Counted from the stretch's first letter, positions 10,604-23,220 are shown. The stretch is 64,000 bases of DNA from Petunia secreta (GCA_029990175.1 JARKIP010000032.1:186001-250000), one strand, 5' to 3'. Program-made: numbers and translations. Notes: generated by a model not told the origin, from the letters alone.

Positions 10604-11174
10604 GGCGGAGCGCCTACCAAAAAGCAGAGAGCTGAACAGAAGAAGGTGGAGTGCCTCATCCTGAGGCGGAGCGCCTCATCAGCTGGAGGCGGAGCGCCTC
10701 ATCCTGAGGCGGAGCGCCTCCCCCTGTTTCAGCATGCGGGATATTTTACTACTTTTTGCATGAACTTCCAACTATAGCCCTGCGTGGCATTATTTGTTTT
10801 AACCCACTTTGGGGGTGCTTTAGACCTTTTAGTATGACTAAGTGAAGCCTATAAATACTTCACTTAGCCTCCTCAAACAGGAGCTTACCTTGAATTTTTT
10901 GAATGATGAAAAGAATCTATCTCCTGTTTGGAGAACCCTTTGTCTTGGTTGCTTGAATTCACTAGTGGAACCTAGTTGAGTCTTGAATCGAAAACCCGAT
11001 CATTCTACTTGCGAGTCCCGGGTGTGACTCGAGGGTGGTTGCATAGTGTAGGTCCTTCTTGACACCGATACGAGGGTATCTCGGGACAAGTTCCCCGAGG
11101 TTACTTCGTAGGGAGTTCGAGTAGTGTCTCGCTCTCTATCTTTATTTTTCCGCGTTTAGTTTTGATCCTTATCA
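10369..11174 (+). repeat. 3' LTR of the 3663-11174 element
   Basis: 806 bp against 766 bp for the 5' LTR. The 40-bp excess corresponds to two extra palindrome-bearing repeat units (about 20 bp each). Six palindromes lie at 10582, 10603, 10644 (variant), 10664, 10687 and 10707. The rest aligns without gaps, with scattered substitutions. Confidence 0.95.
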
Positions 11175-11610
11175 GGAAGTGGCCAGATCCACTCTTGATA
11201 ACATGGCCAAAGCTATTGTGAGGCCTACCATCACCGATAAATTTGAGCGGAAAGAGAGTATGATCCGACTCTTCCAATCCAATGGTCAGTTCGCGGGCTT
11301 ATCACATGATGATCCTCAACGGCACATTCAGAATTTCTTGGAGATCAGCTACACTTACAAATATGTTGATGTGTCGGATGAATGTATACCGGTTACTATG
11401 TTCCCATTCACTTTGATGGGTGAAGAAAATAAGTGGCTCTTGATCCAACCGCCTAACTCCATTAACTCTTGGGATGAACTGGCAAGGTCGTTTTTGATCA
11501 AATTTTTCCTATCCGGCAAGACTGCAAAGATTAGAGGTGAGATAGTGTCGTTTAGTCAGTGTTCATCAGAGGAAATAGGTGAAGCATGTAAAGGTTCAAG
11601 GCACGATTGA
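11175..11610 (+). pseudogene. Athila-like gag, second segment
   Basis: This resumes the frame opened at 3629. It matches the conserved Athila gag core: IVRPTITDKFE, SHDDPQRHIQNFLEI, FPFTLMGEENKWL, SINSWDELARSFLIKFF, then KTAKIRGEIVSF. In Athila gag this module interacts in capsid assembly. The family core should continue into a zinc knuckle and pol, but homology stops near 11560 and the frame closes at 11610. The rest of gag and all of pol are missing, so the host element was deleted or was a non-autonomous derivative before later insertions. Confidence 0.85.
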
Positions 11611-12702
11611 GAAGCTGCCCACACCATGGCCAATCAAAAGAGGTATTGGGACATATTTTTGTTTAAAGACTCCAATCGCACAATATTCCCTGTTATGCAT
11701 CAGCTATAACAAAACACACACGACACTTTAACGGAAACAAAACAGCAACCCTATTTTTTTTCAAATAACGTCGAAGCAAAACACGTTCCTCCTTTGTCAA
11801 ATAACGATGCATCCCTTGCAAATTCCCAGGTATGATCTCTTCCTCCTTAGTTTCTCTCTCTCCTAGGGTGTTCTCTTCGTCCTTACTGCTGCTACGCGTT
11901 CAGTTTCCCTGCCCTTTTTTCCCTTAGGCTTAAGTTTTAAGTTCAAAGTTTTATAGTGAAAACATGGTGTAAATTTAATATTTTTGCTGGTATTTGTTTG
12001 TAGGGGGTGCAGTGATGCACCGTGATGAATATTACATGAAAGCTCCTAGAGTTGGGAGGCCAAAACACGATCAAATAGCTCACACATAAGCTATCTAGAA
12101 TCGTGCACATAAGGTGTTTGATGAAATTCTCCAATGAAAATTTAAAGCATTCGGCCAAGTCTGAGTAACCGAATCAGTGATGGGGCATATGTTGAGCATA
12201 CATTGGGTAGAATTTTGGTTCGGGGGCAGCGTTACGGTACTTTAACTTGAGCGATACTCATTGCATGTCGCACGCATGTGACGAGTGCCGTTTTGCACAC
12301 TAGTTGCGCGATTCGCTGCCTTGTTGTGTAATTCATGGGCTGCCTTCCTTGTTTTGCTTAATTGAATGTTTCTCCATGCTTTTGTGATGGAGAATAGCAT
12401 AAGTGTGGGGTGTAGGAACCTCATTTGAACACTTTGGCGATTTTTAAAAACGAGAATCGTTTCAAACAAACAGGTGCACGTCGAGGGATGTCTAATTACC
12501 TCACGAATGACACAATGAGTTTACAATGAACATAAATTGATTAAATGTGAAATAAACTTGAGCTTTAAGTGTGGGGTGCGTGCTCACCAATGTGAACTAA
12601 AAAAAAAGCTTGAACAGGACTAGTTTCTAGCTATCTTAATGAAGTTGGGTTCACTTCATTGGCTGAGTTTACATTGTTTAGGTGCAGGTATTTCACTATA
12701 AA
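11611..12702 (+). other. Internal non-coding region of the Athila-like host
   Basis: About 1.1 kb without a supported gene. AAGTGTGGGGTG occurs near 12400 and again near 12565; this phrase is frequent in the spacer between pol and the 3' region of Athila-like elements. Short ORFs here show no domain. The pol that should lie here is absent. Confidence 0.5.
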
Positions 12703-13000
12703 ATGGCGATCACAAAGCAAGCATCAAGAAGCGATGGATGTGGTACCGGGGGCCAACCACCACGAAATCCAACAAAGGGCAAGGATGAACAAGAGCAACG
12801 CTAAAAGAGAAAACATGACAAACCTGCCCTGGAAGTGGAGGAGGAGAATGCTGAACCTGAGATCATACCATTAGCAAAGAAGAGGTCGGCTCTAAGTGCT
12901 CGGGCCATCTCTACTCCTCAGGCAGCCTTGGGTAAAAGGAAATCAACCAGTGTGGTAGAAAAGACAGTGGTGATCCATGAGGGTGGTGCTTTTAAACCAC
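12703..13000 (+). pseudogene. Host-element second ORF, first part (interrupted at 13000)
   Basis: The ATG at 12703 opens a basic, low-complexity N-terminus (many K, R, E), with one in-frame TAA at 12802. At 13000 the frame runs into the ACCAC duplication and the minus-strand Ogre element; it continues in the same frame at 56488. I picked this ATG because the frame 12703-13000 matches the phase of the downstream part and no earlier in-frame ATG follows the GTGTGGGG spacer. The N-terminus looks like a disordered, nuclear-type tail. See the second part for the domain. Confidence 0.6.
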
Positions 13001-14525
13001 TGTCATATCCGATTTTAGACTCAACTCGAGGCGAGTCGGTTTTCGGATTTGACTGGGTAACTCGTGGAGCCACCTATTATAGTTTTCTAAGGTGTATTAG
13101 GCCACCAAAGTGTCTAAGGTCAAGTTTATCACACTAGTCTAGTTTTCAGAGATTCGAAAGGGTAAGAAGTCCAAATGACTTAGGGGAGAAGGTGTTAGGC
13201 ACTCCACCAAGTCCCACGAAAGGTGGTTCCCGTCCGAATCTATATTTTGGGATTAAAGTGGTGAATATTATCATACAATATTAACTTGGGAGGTCATTCT
13301 AGCATTTAATTCAAGAAAAATAATATGTCTATGCAATTTAATTCACACATAGGTAAACAAATTTCATATGCGACCTATATTTAAGCCTAATAGCATTTTA
13401 TGGCCTCTAGTACGAATGCCTAATCGCAGGTAAAATTCAAACATGCAAGAGTGTTCAATTTTAGCCTATTTGTCAAATCTAACACTTGAAACAAGTTCGC
13501 ATAAATGGACGGTTTTACAAATAATTTTCAGATTTAGAACAAAATCAAATGGGTGTTGTTTTTAAAATGAAATATTAGCCATTTAGGGTCGGTGTGACTC
13601 GTCATTAATTGTCGAGCCCTAACCTTAATGGCTATTTTTTGGTTTAGGGGTCAGTTTTGAAGTATATATAGGCGAAGGGGGCTGTTTTTGAAAATGAGTT
13701 TCACGGAAGCACACAAATGCAAACAAATGGGCTGTCACACATAAAGTGTATACGTATATGTATAAGCATGGAAGTATATGACTAAATGGTAGTTTTAGCT
13801 TTAGGAAAAATACATATAAAGCGTATAAGTGACCCCAAATACTTTATACACCCCTATACACTATGAGATTAGTGTACAAGAGTTGGAGTAAGCTTTTAAA
13901 ATCATTTTACACATAAAGGCTAGGTTTTAAAATATTTTTGGGCCTAGATTAGTTGTGCAAAAAGGGGCAGTTTCGAATTTTATCAAAGACAATCCGATTT
14001 TAACATTTTTTGTACAGACATACTTTCAAATTTTTGACTCTGAAATGTTTATAAGATACTTAATGAAGCAATGTTGATGTTTCAGCAAGTCTTACCAAAC
14101 AATCTGCATGTCTTCTATTCTAATTATACAAATGTCACACTGATTTTAAAAAAGTTAAAGTCTAAAATGATGCAACATATAGAAATAGGAGTTAGGAGAA
14201 GGGAGTGGCCCCTGAATAGCCAAGTACACAATATCAAGGTCATGTACCCTATTTTAATCATAGATACAGGAAGGATGACAGTTCCTAGGGGGATAAAGAA
14301 CTGATCGGAGAATCGATTGATTGTGGTGGCATTGCATTTCGCCAAAGAGAGAGAAGAAAGAATGATTATTGGGGGTGGGTGAGAAGAAATGAAAGGGCTG
14401 ATGGGGGTTTTGGGGGTTGCTTGGGGAGTAGGATAGGAGATTTGATCTCAGCCATCGGATGGAACACGTGGATGGCTGAGATCGATCCACGTCAGCGTTA
14501 AAGTGTAAAAATGTGTGATGATGTG
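13001..14525 (-). repeat. 3' LTR of the Ogre-type element, distal part (rest at 27744-28159)
   Basis: Aligns to 52836-56070 of the 5' LTR. Relative to that copy it lacks about 1.63 kb (between 14296 here, matching 54206/55838 there) and about 47 bp near 14020. It is interrupted at 14526 by the nested element and resumes at 27744. Scattered substitutions, locally close to 10 percent by eye, show an older insertion than the nested one. Confidence 0.9.
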
Positions 14526-15296
14526 TGTTGACACCCAATTTTGTTCCTCCCTTTGTCTATAATTGGCCATAATTTAAGTTAAAAGGTGCAATTTAACTAT
14601 TGAGCAAATGTGTATTAGATTGCATGCACTTACTTTCGTTATCCTCTATTTATATGTTATATTCATAATTGTGGCTATATTACGTAATTTTATATCATTT
14701 AGGTTATTTTTGAGTGTGTATCAATTGTGGTTATTTGTACAATTCATTACATTATTAATATCAAAAAGTAAATTATTGTGACTATTACGTGTATTTGTGT
14801 TAAATCAAGTTTATATATATTAAGTACTTTTTATGTACATTAGCACCTTTAAAGTTAAATAACGTCCCTTCATATTTTTCTTATGCGTTTCCATTTCTAC
14901 AAGTAAAGGATTCAAGTTTCTAATACATATAAAGAAAATGACCAAGAGTAGAGGGGAAAATCCTCACACGTTTTTTAGTACCTTTTCTTCTTCTTAATTC
15001 CAATGTGGTTAAGTTCTATCAAAGTGGTAATATTTTGTCATTTTTATTTAATTACGAGACTTGTGCTCAACCAAATCTTTTCTTGATTTATGGAATCTCT
15101 TCTCTGTCTACATTACTGCTTATGAATATGGCCACTTTTCAGTCTAGATTCTTGGTCTTATGTTATAGGTCCAAACTTTTGCTTGAATTAATTTTCCTCC
15201 AACGGCTACTTAATTGGTCACAATACATTAGATGATTTTCTTTCCATTCTTAATCATTCTTTCTTTTATAAAATTTTTACTGTTATTACCTCTTCC

Positions 15297-15304
15297 TATA
15301 AGTA
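15297..15304 (+). promoter_or_regulatory. Putative TATA box of the ORF1-only element (twin near 25858)
   Basis: TTCCTATAAGTATCCTTCTC sits in the first third of the LTR in both copies; transcript start would be about 30 bp downstream. Assigned by sequence only. Confidence 0.4.
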
Positions 15305-16454
15305 TCCTTCTCTTTGACACGATACAGAAGGAGGAGTAGTAAGAAATGGAGTACAAAAGCTCCCTCATCATTTTCACCGATACCCATAAGAATAGGTCCA
15401 TACTTCAACACACACACTGATCGAAAAACAAGGATTCATTACACACACCCTCTCCGTTACACACCACCCCACACACAGATCAAAAGGGGATCACCTCCTC
15501 TACAACACACACACACACACACAATGCAGACACACCAACCATACAATACACACACATAAAGGGGTTTGGGGGAAACGGATCAGTGGGGAAATAACATCCA
15601 CCACCACCGGCAATAATGGTGGGACTTATGACGTGTTTGTTCTTCGCCGGAGATGTATCTGTTTCTTGTTCGATGTTCTTTGATCCGTTACTGAAATTGA
15701 AGGGAGGAGTGGGGAAGTCTTGCAGCGACGCCACCAGTTTCTTCCAGTTGGTGTCGCTCGTCTTCCTCCTCCGCCGCTCATTGGTTGCTCTGTTTCGCCT
15801 GTTGCCACCGTCTATCTCGCTGTAGTTGGGAAAAGGCATTTGTTCGACGGGTTTTCCATAATCGGATCTGTTTCTTGCCTTTTAACAATCTTTATAGCGT
15901 TTCTGCACTATGGGTCTATGTTGATTCATTACAAATTTGTGGCTTTTGCATTGATATTTACTGCTCTTTATAATTAACTGTTACTGACGGTTTGATCTTT
16001 TTTCCAAGAAATTACAGCTTTTGGCTACTGCTTTGGCTTTTTGTTGATGTGCTATACATCTTAACTGAGCTGTATATGGGATATAATGGTTGATTTGATG
16101 CTACCGCCTATGAAAAATTATTTATTTCTGAGGCCCCCGTGAGATTGTTTATTGGAAATATACACCGATTTGAACGGATACTACACCGTTTAGGCCAATG
16201 ACGTTTGGAGGCCAATACAAGTACCGTCCCGTATATGTCTCTTACGTATCCCGATAAAACAAAACAAAAAGGCGATGACGATGCATATCATTTTGCAAAG
16301 TAAGCGATAGCGGAGTAGTGGGATCGAAAGTGCTTGGCATGGCAACACGACCGGCTCCGTGTTTGCAGCCGTACCGACATCCCTAACCTCTTCTTGGCGC
16401 AATACATATTCTGAGCCTAAAATTTTCAAAAACTCCATTTGCCCTTTATTTTCC

Positions 16455-16458
<4 letters not shown>

Positions 16459-16512
<54 letters not shown>

Positions 16513-16513
16513 C
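16459..16513 (+). repeat. (TTA)n microsatellite in LTR
   Basis: About 18 TTA units here; the 3' LTR has a longer interrupted tract at about 27022-27112. The difference accounts for most of the LTR length difference. Confidence 0.95.
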
Positions 16514-17142
16514 ATTTTTGTTATTTTTATTCTACTTATTATTGAATATTTTACTTTATTAATTTTGTACTAATTCGTTCTCATATTGTTTACGAGGTAC
16601 TTCCCGACGAAAATACACGACATTATTGGAGGAAACAAATGTTTCAAAATACTTGCTATTGTGTTTTCTTGGCTTATCATTCAATTTTATTATTTTGGCA
16701 TACTAACTAATTTGTTGTATTTTGCAAGGTCTATTTAGTTGAAGTTTGCTAATGAAGAAAACAATTCGAGAAGATGAATCCTTTACTTTAAATTTAATTT
16801 TGTGTACTTGTATATTCTAGTGAAAACTGTTCAATTTTATTAAGTTTAATTTGTTTTAAATTACAATTATTTAGTCCGGCCGGTAACCACCTTTGGTGGG
16901 GCTGGAGAGGTGCCTAACCCCTTCATCTCGAGTTAACCTGAACCTCTTACCTAGAAATTCTGGTTTGTAGACTAAGTTTCAGAGTTAATGGTAAAATTGG
17001 CTAGAAATAAAATAGGTGCCGTAATACGCCTAGATAAAAAATATGTTAGGTGGCGACTCCAAGTCTTTACCTGTGAGTCCCAATAAGTCGAGCCATATCT
17101 CGAACCCTACCGGGGTTCGGAGAAAAATGGGTGTCGACAAAA

Positions 17143-17160
17143 TGGCGACTCTGCTGGGGA
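17143..17160 (+). other. Ogre-type primer binding site
   Basis: TGGCGACTCTGCTGGGGA, three bases after the LTR end. TGGCGACTCCGCTGGGGA-like PBS (described as tRNA-Arg) is characteristic of Ogre elements. Confidence 0.85.
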
Positions 17161-18916
17161 ATTTCAAGGTTCTAACCATAACGGACTTTTAATTAGGATT
17201 CTTTGCATTTATTTTCGTTATTTCTCAAAACTAATATTTCTTTCTTTTCCTTTTGCAGGTTTGAAGTTTAGTTTTCTATTTTATTTGTGTTTTCTTTATT
17301 AACTGTAATTGTTATTTTATTTATATTTCCTCCACTCCTGGAATTTTTTACACTTGCACACACCATAAACGGTTACGTGGATCTCACGGCCGTTTCACTC
17401 TCAAAAAACCCTTTAGGGGGACGGTTGGGATAAGTTGGTCCGTGGTACAACCAACAATTCTAAACGTTCCCACCCCTTGGTTGTCCGCCTGGGGGAACCA
17501 TGTTCCTGTCTAGTAAACCCACTCTTGGAAGGTTCTTACAAAGCGTCCAACACTTCTACTATTTTCTAATCTTTCATAAATTTTGCAAAATCTTTTTCTT
17601 TTATACAATTTCACTTCATAATTCTTTTTGTCTAGTTTCCATGATCCTATTTTTTAAAACTAACTTGTTTGTTTCGTTTTCTCTTTTTTCTCATTTTTTA
17701 AAATCATTTTTGAAATACATCAATATGTGCACCCTTTCTATAAAATTGATAAATCTTTTTAAAAAACAATTTTCACTTGATTTAATTCTTTTTAATATTG
17801 TCTAGTTTCTATTAACTCTATTTTTCAAAACTAATGTGCGTTCGTTTTGTTATCCCTTTTAAAAACTTATTTTGTAAAATATTAATATGTGCATTTTTTC
17901 TTTTTCATGATTTTTAATATTGTCTAGTTTATATTAATCATATCTTTTGAAACTAACGCATTTGTTTTGTTCTTATCCTTCTAAAATCATTCTACGAAAT
18001 ACTTCAATATGTGTGCATCATTTTACAAGACATATGCATTTCTTTCAAAAACTCTTGCATTAAAAAAAAAAAAAAAAGAAAAAAAAAAAAAAAAAGAAAA
18101 TTGTACATATCATGCATACCTTCCGCCGCTCCTGGCAAGTTTCTAAATCGTGCGTTGGTTACGACCACCTCTTCCCTCGCAAAAATCTCCTTTTAGGGGG
18201 AACAACTTGGAACCTATTTAGTCCAAGACGTTCCCGCTCCTGAGTTGTCCGCTTGGGAGGATAATAAAACTCGGTCTAGCTAACTCCATTCTTTAGTAGT
18301 AATACTAGAACTCATGCATCATGATATATCATTAGTCGACTTGTTCTCAAGTCCAATAAGCCAACTTGTTCAAATAATCTGAACGGGTCTTGGCCTTAAA
18401 AACTGTTAAACATGATCTATTGGCATATACTTAAAAGATTGAACGTGCAAATGTAGACCGTTTATGGGAATTATTCTGCATTCAATGCCGTTCAAAGGCA
18501 CAAATAGTAACCCAAGAGGCATCAAAGCCGAAACTGAATCAGAAACGACTGTTTATTCCTAAGCGGTTGGAATTATTCTGTATTCAATGCTATTCAAACG
18601 CACAAAGGGTAACCGAAAAGGCATTAAAGGCCCAATATGAAGCAGAATTGACCGTTTGATAGACGGGATGACACATAATGCGCATTTATCCTTTAGGCAT
18701 TATATAAAGACTTGCCATCCGTGGTTTGTTAAAAGTCCATTAGCAATTTCCTTCTAAAGTGTCTAAAGGGTTCTCAATCTATAACGACACTTCTCTTCAT
18801 ATTTCATACTGCATTATTTTCAAAAGCTCGTGCCATACGTTAATCGTTTGCTTACAACCAAAATTTAGGCATATTCCTTCCTTTTCTTCTCCTTCCTTCA
18901 CCTTTTCCAAAAGATC
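17161..18916 (+). other. Long 5' leader of ORF1-only element
   Basis: No coding sequence is supported. It holds two copies of a conserved leader block (17400-17500 and 18165-18260; see findings), three degenerate direct repeats opening with TTGTCTAGTTT (near 17628, 17799, 17922), an A-rich tract at 18061-18099, and a two-copy repeat of about 100 bp starting GGAATTATTCTG (18469 and 18569). The ORF at 17500-17805 is a T-rich artefact. Confidence 0.75.
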
Positions 18917-20523
18917 ATGGCCAATAGAACATTTGACATGGTCCCTGAAACCCCTCAGTTACTCAAAGATTGGTGGAGAAACTTAAGTATAGATCAACAA
19001 GACCGAGTTAAGGCAGTGTTGGGGAACCTTATTTCAGTGATGGAGCATACGACAGTAGAAGCAGCAGTACACTATTGGGATGCATGCCGAGCAGTTTTTC
19101 ACTTTGGGGATGTAGAGTTGACACCATTACTGGAAGAAATAGGCGGGTTAACCCAATTACCACTTGAAAGTTAAGAAGTCTTGATGCCGAAAAACATTGC
19201 ACCTGAGGAGTTCTTCGAAATGGTAGGGTTTAAGCCCGAGTTATGCACAGACAGTATAAGGCAGTCGGGAATTTCTCTGACTTCCCTCTACATCAAATTT
19301 GGGTATGGAGAAGCATTTCAAGAATCTAAAGGCTATTTCAATATTGACCAGGCAGATTGGCAAGAGCGGAGGGTACTTGCGTTTGTCACCACTTTTTAGG
19401 AACCGTCGTGTTTCCAGAACACAAGGGACGAGTTGATGTTTGCATGGTATCAATTGCTGATGTCCTACTCAAAGATTTTGACAAGAAATACACTTTGGTA
19501 CCTATGATCGTTGCAGAGCTTTATCGAGCTTTAGAAAGATGCAAGAAGGGCGCTAGCTTTTTCGAAGGTTGCAATTTGCTCCTACAAATTTGGTTGATGG
19601 AGCATTTGCACAAGAAGAACTTCACAGACCAAGGCTTCCACTCCATACCAAGAGAAAACTATATCTTGACTCATACCGCCCGCATGGACACTGTTCTTGA
19701 AAAGTGGGACCGGCCAACAACAACCGAAGGCTGGCACCACAAACTCTCTCAATTGACATCGGAAAATATATAATGGATGTTTGATTACTTTCCCGGCACA
19801 ACAGTAATCACACGATCCGAAAGAGACTCATTTCTCATCTTAGTGGGCTTTAGAGAAGTTTACCCATACACTCCTTTGAGGGCACTTAGACAAGCAGGGA
19901 GAAAGCAGATTGTACCCCAAATTGCAGACATCAGAAGTTTCAAAGCTGATATTTTCGGAGGAATAATACCATTCAAAGACAAGATATTAGAACTTTGGAA
20001 AGCAAGGCATCGAATGGAATTTGAGACTATTGGACGAGACAGATTTGATGCAGGCTATGATGAAGATTATCCAGACTGGCTAAGGAAAGACATAGCAAAA
20101 GCGGTTCAACCAAAAGCAACAAGAAAAAGGAAAAGAAATGCTGATGAATTAGAATCTGAGTGCAAGAGGCTACACAAACAACTGGCAAAGGCACGAGAGA
20201 AAATAGTGAAGAAGCAAAGTTTGGTCGAAGCAAAGAACAAAGAAAAAGACAAATGGCGCAATAAGGCAGAGCTCCTGACTAAACGCATAGAGTCTATCGG
20301 TGTATGGGCTAGTGAAGGGATGAGCTCTGTGGCTGACAAAGGAATAGAGGAGAAAGGAAGAAAGGCTTGGGAAATGTTGAAAAACTTCACATTCGACATA
20401 TCCCGGCTCTTAACTGACGCAGACAATATCATCTTCCAAGGAGACTCGTCAGGGGCAAGTTCGTCTAGCGAAGATTCGTCCGAAGAGGAAGTAGATGAAT
20501 TTTTTGGGGATGGATCAACATGA
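18917..20523 (+). pseudogene. ORF1 of ORF1-only Ogre-like element (DUF7745-like)
   Basis: The ATG at 18917 starts a protein typical of the extra ORF upstream of gag in Ogre-type elements, commonly annotated as DUF7745. Landmarks: LLKDWWRNLS, VEAAVHYWDACRAVFHF, ELTPLLEEIGG, then YTLVPMIVAELYRALERCKKG, a second half with WMFDYFPG, FREVYPYTPLRALRQAG and GRKQIVPQIAD, and a long basic coiled coil (about 20110-20290) ending in a Ser/Glu-rich tail. Defects: TAA at 19172, frameshift near 19390, TAA at 19771. Function of this ORF is unknown in the family. It is the only recognisable protein of the element, about 530 codons in total. Confidence 0.85.
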
Positions 20524-22924
20524 AAGATGCTCAACTGGCCATGATTTAATCCCCCGGAAATGTTTAGTCTTTTCCTTCTCTTACACTGTTTCAATATCAG
20601 CCAATGTAATAAAGACCAATATTCAATAAATGCAATATTCTCTTTTAGACTCCACATTTGTAGCAGATGAAATGATACATGTGGCACAAAAGCATTTTTT
20701 TTTCAAATCATCGTGCGTAAAACGATCCTTTATATTATAGAATGAATTTCTTATTTGATATGTGTGCATTACATAAAATTGCTTGATTGCTCTAGGTCTC
20801 TTTCTACCTAAGTCAATCCCTTCCCAAATCCAATCTCTTACCAAGGCACCACATTTCCTTACTCTATGCCCAAATCATGATATCAGAAATCCTTTGCATG
20901 TCTTGATAATTTCCTATCCCTTACGAACTCAAAACCTATTATCCAAAAGGCTGGCTTAAGTTGAATACCAAGGCGGAAGGTTTGGCCAAGCAAAGTGCAC
21001 TTATCAAGGATTTTTCAAAGCAAGGAGAGTTCGTAATAGCAGGCACTATGCACACAAAGCGGAAATTAACAGGAGAAGAGATTTGTTGGTCAAACTCAAA
21101 GGCACACATGACTCATCGAAATACTTCGTTTTGACACAACGTCTGAGGATCATTTTGTTAATCTAGTCCATATTGTAATACATTTAAGGCAATCCAAAAT
21201 ATTTCCAAACATGCACTTATTCATGGCCAAAAAGACATTCAAAGTATTATTACGAGGTAATAAGGAAGTGAGAAATGATCGAAACACGCTTGATGATACA
21301 AAGGTTTATGCATAACAACCAGAGTTAACAGGCTGATTCAATTTGGAAAAAATGCAAAGGCGCGGTGAAAAAATTTCCATTATATGACGAAGCTAGAAGC
21401 TCTTGCTGAGTATTGGAAGCATATCCCTACCAACTAGCAAGTGTGGGACAAGACGATGATCTCAAGATGAAGCTATTTGAGTCACTTACAAAACCATGAA
21501 TTAATTTTCTTGACTGAAGCAGTGATCTAAGAATATACATGATACACCGGGATCAGTCTCTTGGCAACAAAATCTACCTGACAAGCAAAAGCTAAGGCAA
21601 AGATTGAATTGCATCAGTCGGTTGACAAGTATGAGAGACATTGAGTATCTCTCTCAAAGACACATGGGCATCATGACACCCAAAATTGCAAGAAAGGATG
21701 ACAAATGCACTAAGGTCTTGGTGTTCGACAAAAGCCAACTTCCTTTTCAGTCATATATATACCTCTTACCCGAAATTCTTGTAAATTTTTTGAGATCTAA
21801 CCAGACCTATCTTTTACTCAAGCGAGCATCAGTCATTTAACAAAAGAATCCTTATCTTGACTGCTACATAAAGCACCCAAGCAATCTTTACCTCTATACA
21901 ATTTGTCAGTCTCTAAAATTCAAGTGCTAATTTATCATCCGCGGTCTAGGCATTCTCTTAAGCTATATGTGTTGTTTTTGCATCAATTTTTTTTCTAAAT
22001 GTTTTAACACTGTTTTGCGCATTTTATCACTTTATTACGGTTGCTTTGCATTTAAACACCGAGATTGGTCAAGAATCTGCATTCAGTAAAATTCTAAATG
22101 GCAAACCGAGCCGAAAATATTTGCTTCTGAAACAAAGTCTTTCGAATCACCAGCATATGACACCAAGATAAGCCCAATTCCACTTCCGTACGACTTGTAG
22201 TATGAACGAACCAAAATCAACTGGCATTATACCCACACAAGAGTCGCAAGAAATAAATCCAACCACTATACAACCAGAACTAACAAAACCTACAACCCCA
22301 CACTGCACCCAACCTATGCAATAAACAATCTCCCCTATGTCAAGACTTTCAAAGTCTCAACACCATCAAGGATAGACAAACAGACGGAACCTCACTCCTT
22401 TAGCTCATTCAAAAGATATTGCAACCAACATACAAACTATTTCCTAGAGACCCATTCCAAAAATTGATACAATAAAGATCTACACCCTTCACTCAAATAT
22501 TCCATACCCTGATATCGCCAAATACCCAACACTGAAACACAAAATTCGAAGCTTGATTGGCAAAAGCCAAACAATGATACAACAAGAACCAACAAATGGA
22601 AGTTGCAAAACTCTCGAGCCACAACTACATTTTCTACACAGACCAATCCATCAAAAATAAACACGAAACATGAAGACACCCCAGCACAACCCCAAGACAA
22701 ATACAATTTTGGACAGCCTCCAAATCTGATAAATCCAACCTCAGTCTGGGGATGCAAGTATCCACACAATCAGAGTCATCGAGATACTCAATCATCACAC
22801 TGAAAGACAATCGCAGATTCCAGCCAATACATTGGTGTTCAGTGCAATGCAACCACTTTGTTTCGACTAACGAATCTTTCTTTGACAGCAGATCTTTCAG
22901 TACAAACACAAGAAATTCACAGAC
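20524..22924 (+). other. Internal non-coding region of ORF1-only element
   Basis: 2.4 kb where gag-pol would be in an Ogre. I see no protease, RT YxDD, RNase H or integrase motif in any frame; ORFs are short (under 110 codons) and without domains. Sequence is AT-moderate and not repetitive. It may be an unrelated filler or heavily decayed UTR. Confidence 0.6.
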
Positions 22925-23220
22925 AATATGACGACCAGCCTCGTCAGGCTTAAAATATGACGATCAGCCACGTCAGGCTTAAAATATGATGACTAGCCCA
23001 GTCGGGCTTAGAATATGACAATTAGGCTCGTCCGCCTTAGAATTGGACATACTCATTCTTTCTATTTTGCAGGCACTACTATAATCAGCTCTGTCCGGCT
23101 TAAAATAGGACAAACTCATATATTTTGCTTTGCAGGCACCACTATAATAGGCTTGTCCACCTTAGAATTGGACATACACACGTATTGTTGTTTATTTTGC
23201 AGGCACTACCATGATATGAT
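22925..23220 (+). repeat. Degenerate tandem repeat (GTCxGGCTTAgAAT units)
   Basis: Short units GACGACCAGCCTCGTCAGGC, then CACGTCAGGCTTAAAATATG and variants repeat every 30-80 bp, later with ...TTTTGCAGGCACTACTATAA inserts. Copies become more divergent to the right. It is directly followed by the conserved ACTGGGGCAGAATTTTTGAG block at about 23240. Confidence 0.75.

Larger units (their letters stand above)
3663..11174 (+). mobile_element. Complete-length Ty3/gypsy chromovirus-like element (CRM-like candidate), 7.5 kb
   Basis: Both ends are defined: TGATGCGGGG at 3663, CCTTATCA at 11174, and a perfect 5-bp duplication GGAAG at 3658-3662 and 11175-11179. The order is 5' LTR, iMet PBS (4432), leader, gag (5464), pol (to 10603), PPT (10356-10368), 3' LTR. 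Gag-pol was one long frame that now has stops and frameshifts. The end of pol reads into the 3' LTR, as described for CRM-clade chromoviruses. LTRs differ by roughly 15 substitutions by eye plus 40 bp of repeat units, so insertion is fairly recent, yet coding is already broken. Confidence 0.95.
14526..17139 (+). repeat. 5' LTR of ORF1-only element
   Basis: 2614 bp. A TATA-like TATAAGTA lies at 15297-15304, a (CA)n-rich transcribed part follows near 15400-15560, and a (TTA)n microsatellite runs at about 16459-16513. Short ORFs in it (for example 15616-15825 and the Leu-rich frame at 16359) are repeated in the other LTR and have no domain. Confidence 0.95.

Noticed and set aside
15314..16438. 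Several ORFs of 60-120 codons, repeated at 25847-27001
   Set aside because: They lie in both LTRs of one element and have CA-rich low complexity or no similarity; best explained as LTR sequence.
16359..16562. Leu-rich ORF resembling a membrane protein (also 26922-27161)
   Set aside because: Translation of a (TTA)n microsatellite within the LTR; length follows the repeat number.
17500..18196. Phe/Leu-rich and Lys-rich ORFs
   Set aside because: T-rich leader sequence and an A-tract; no domain and no conservation with the related element.
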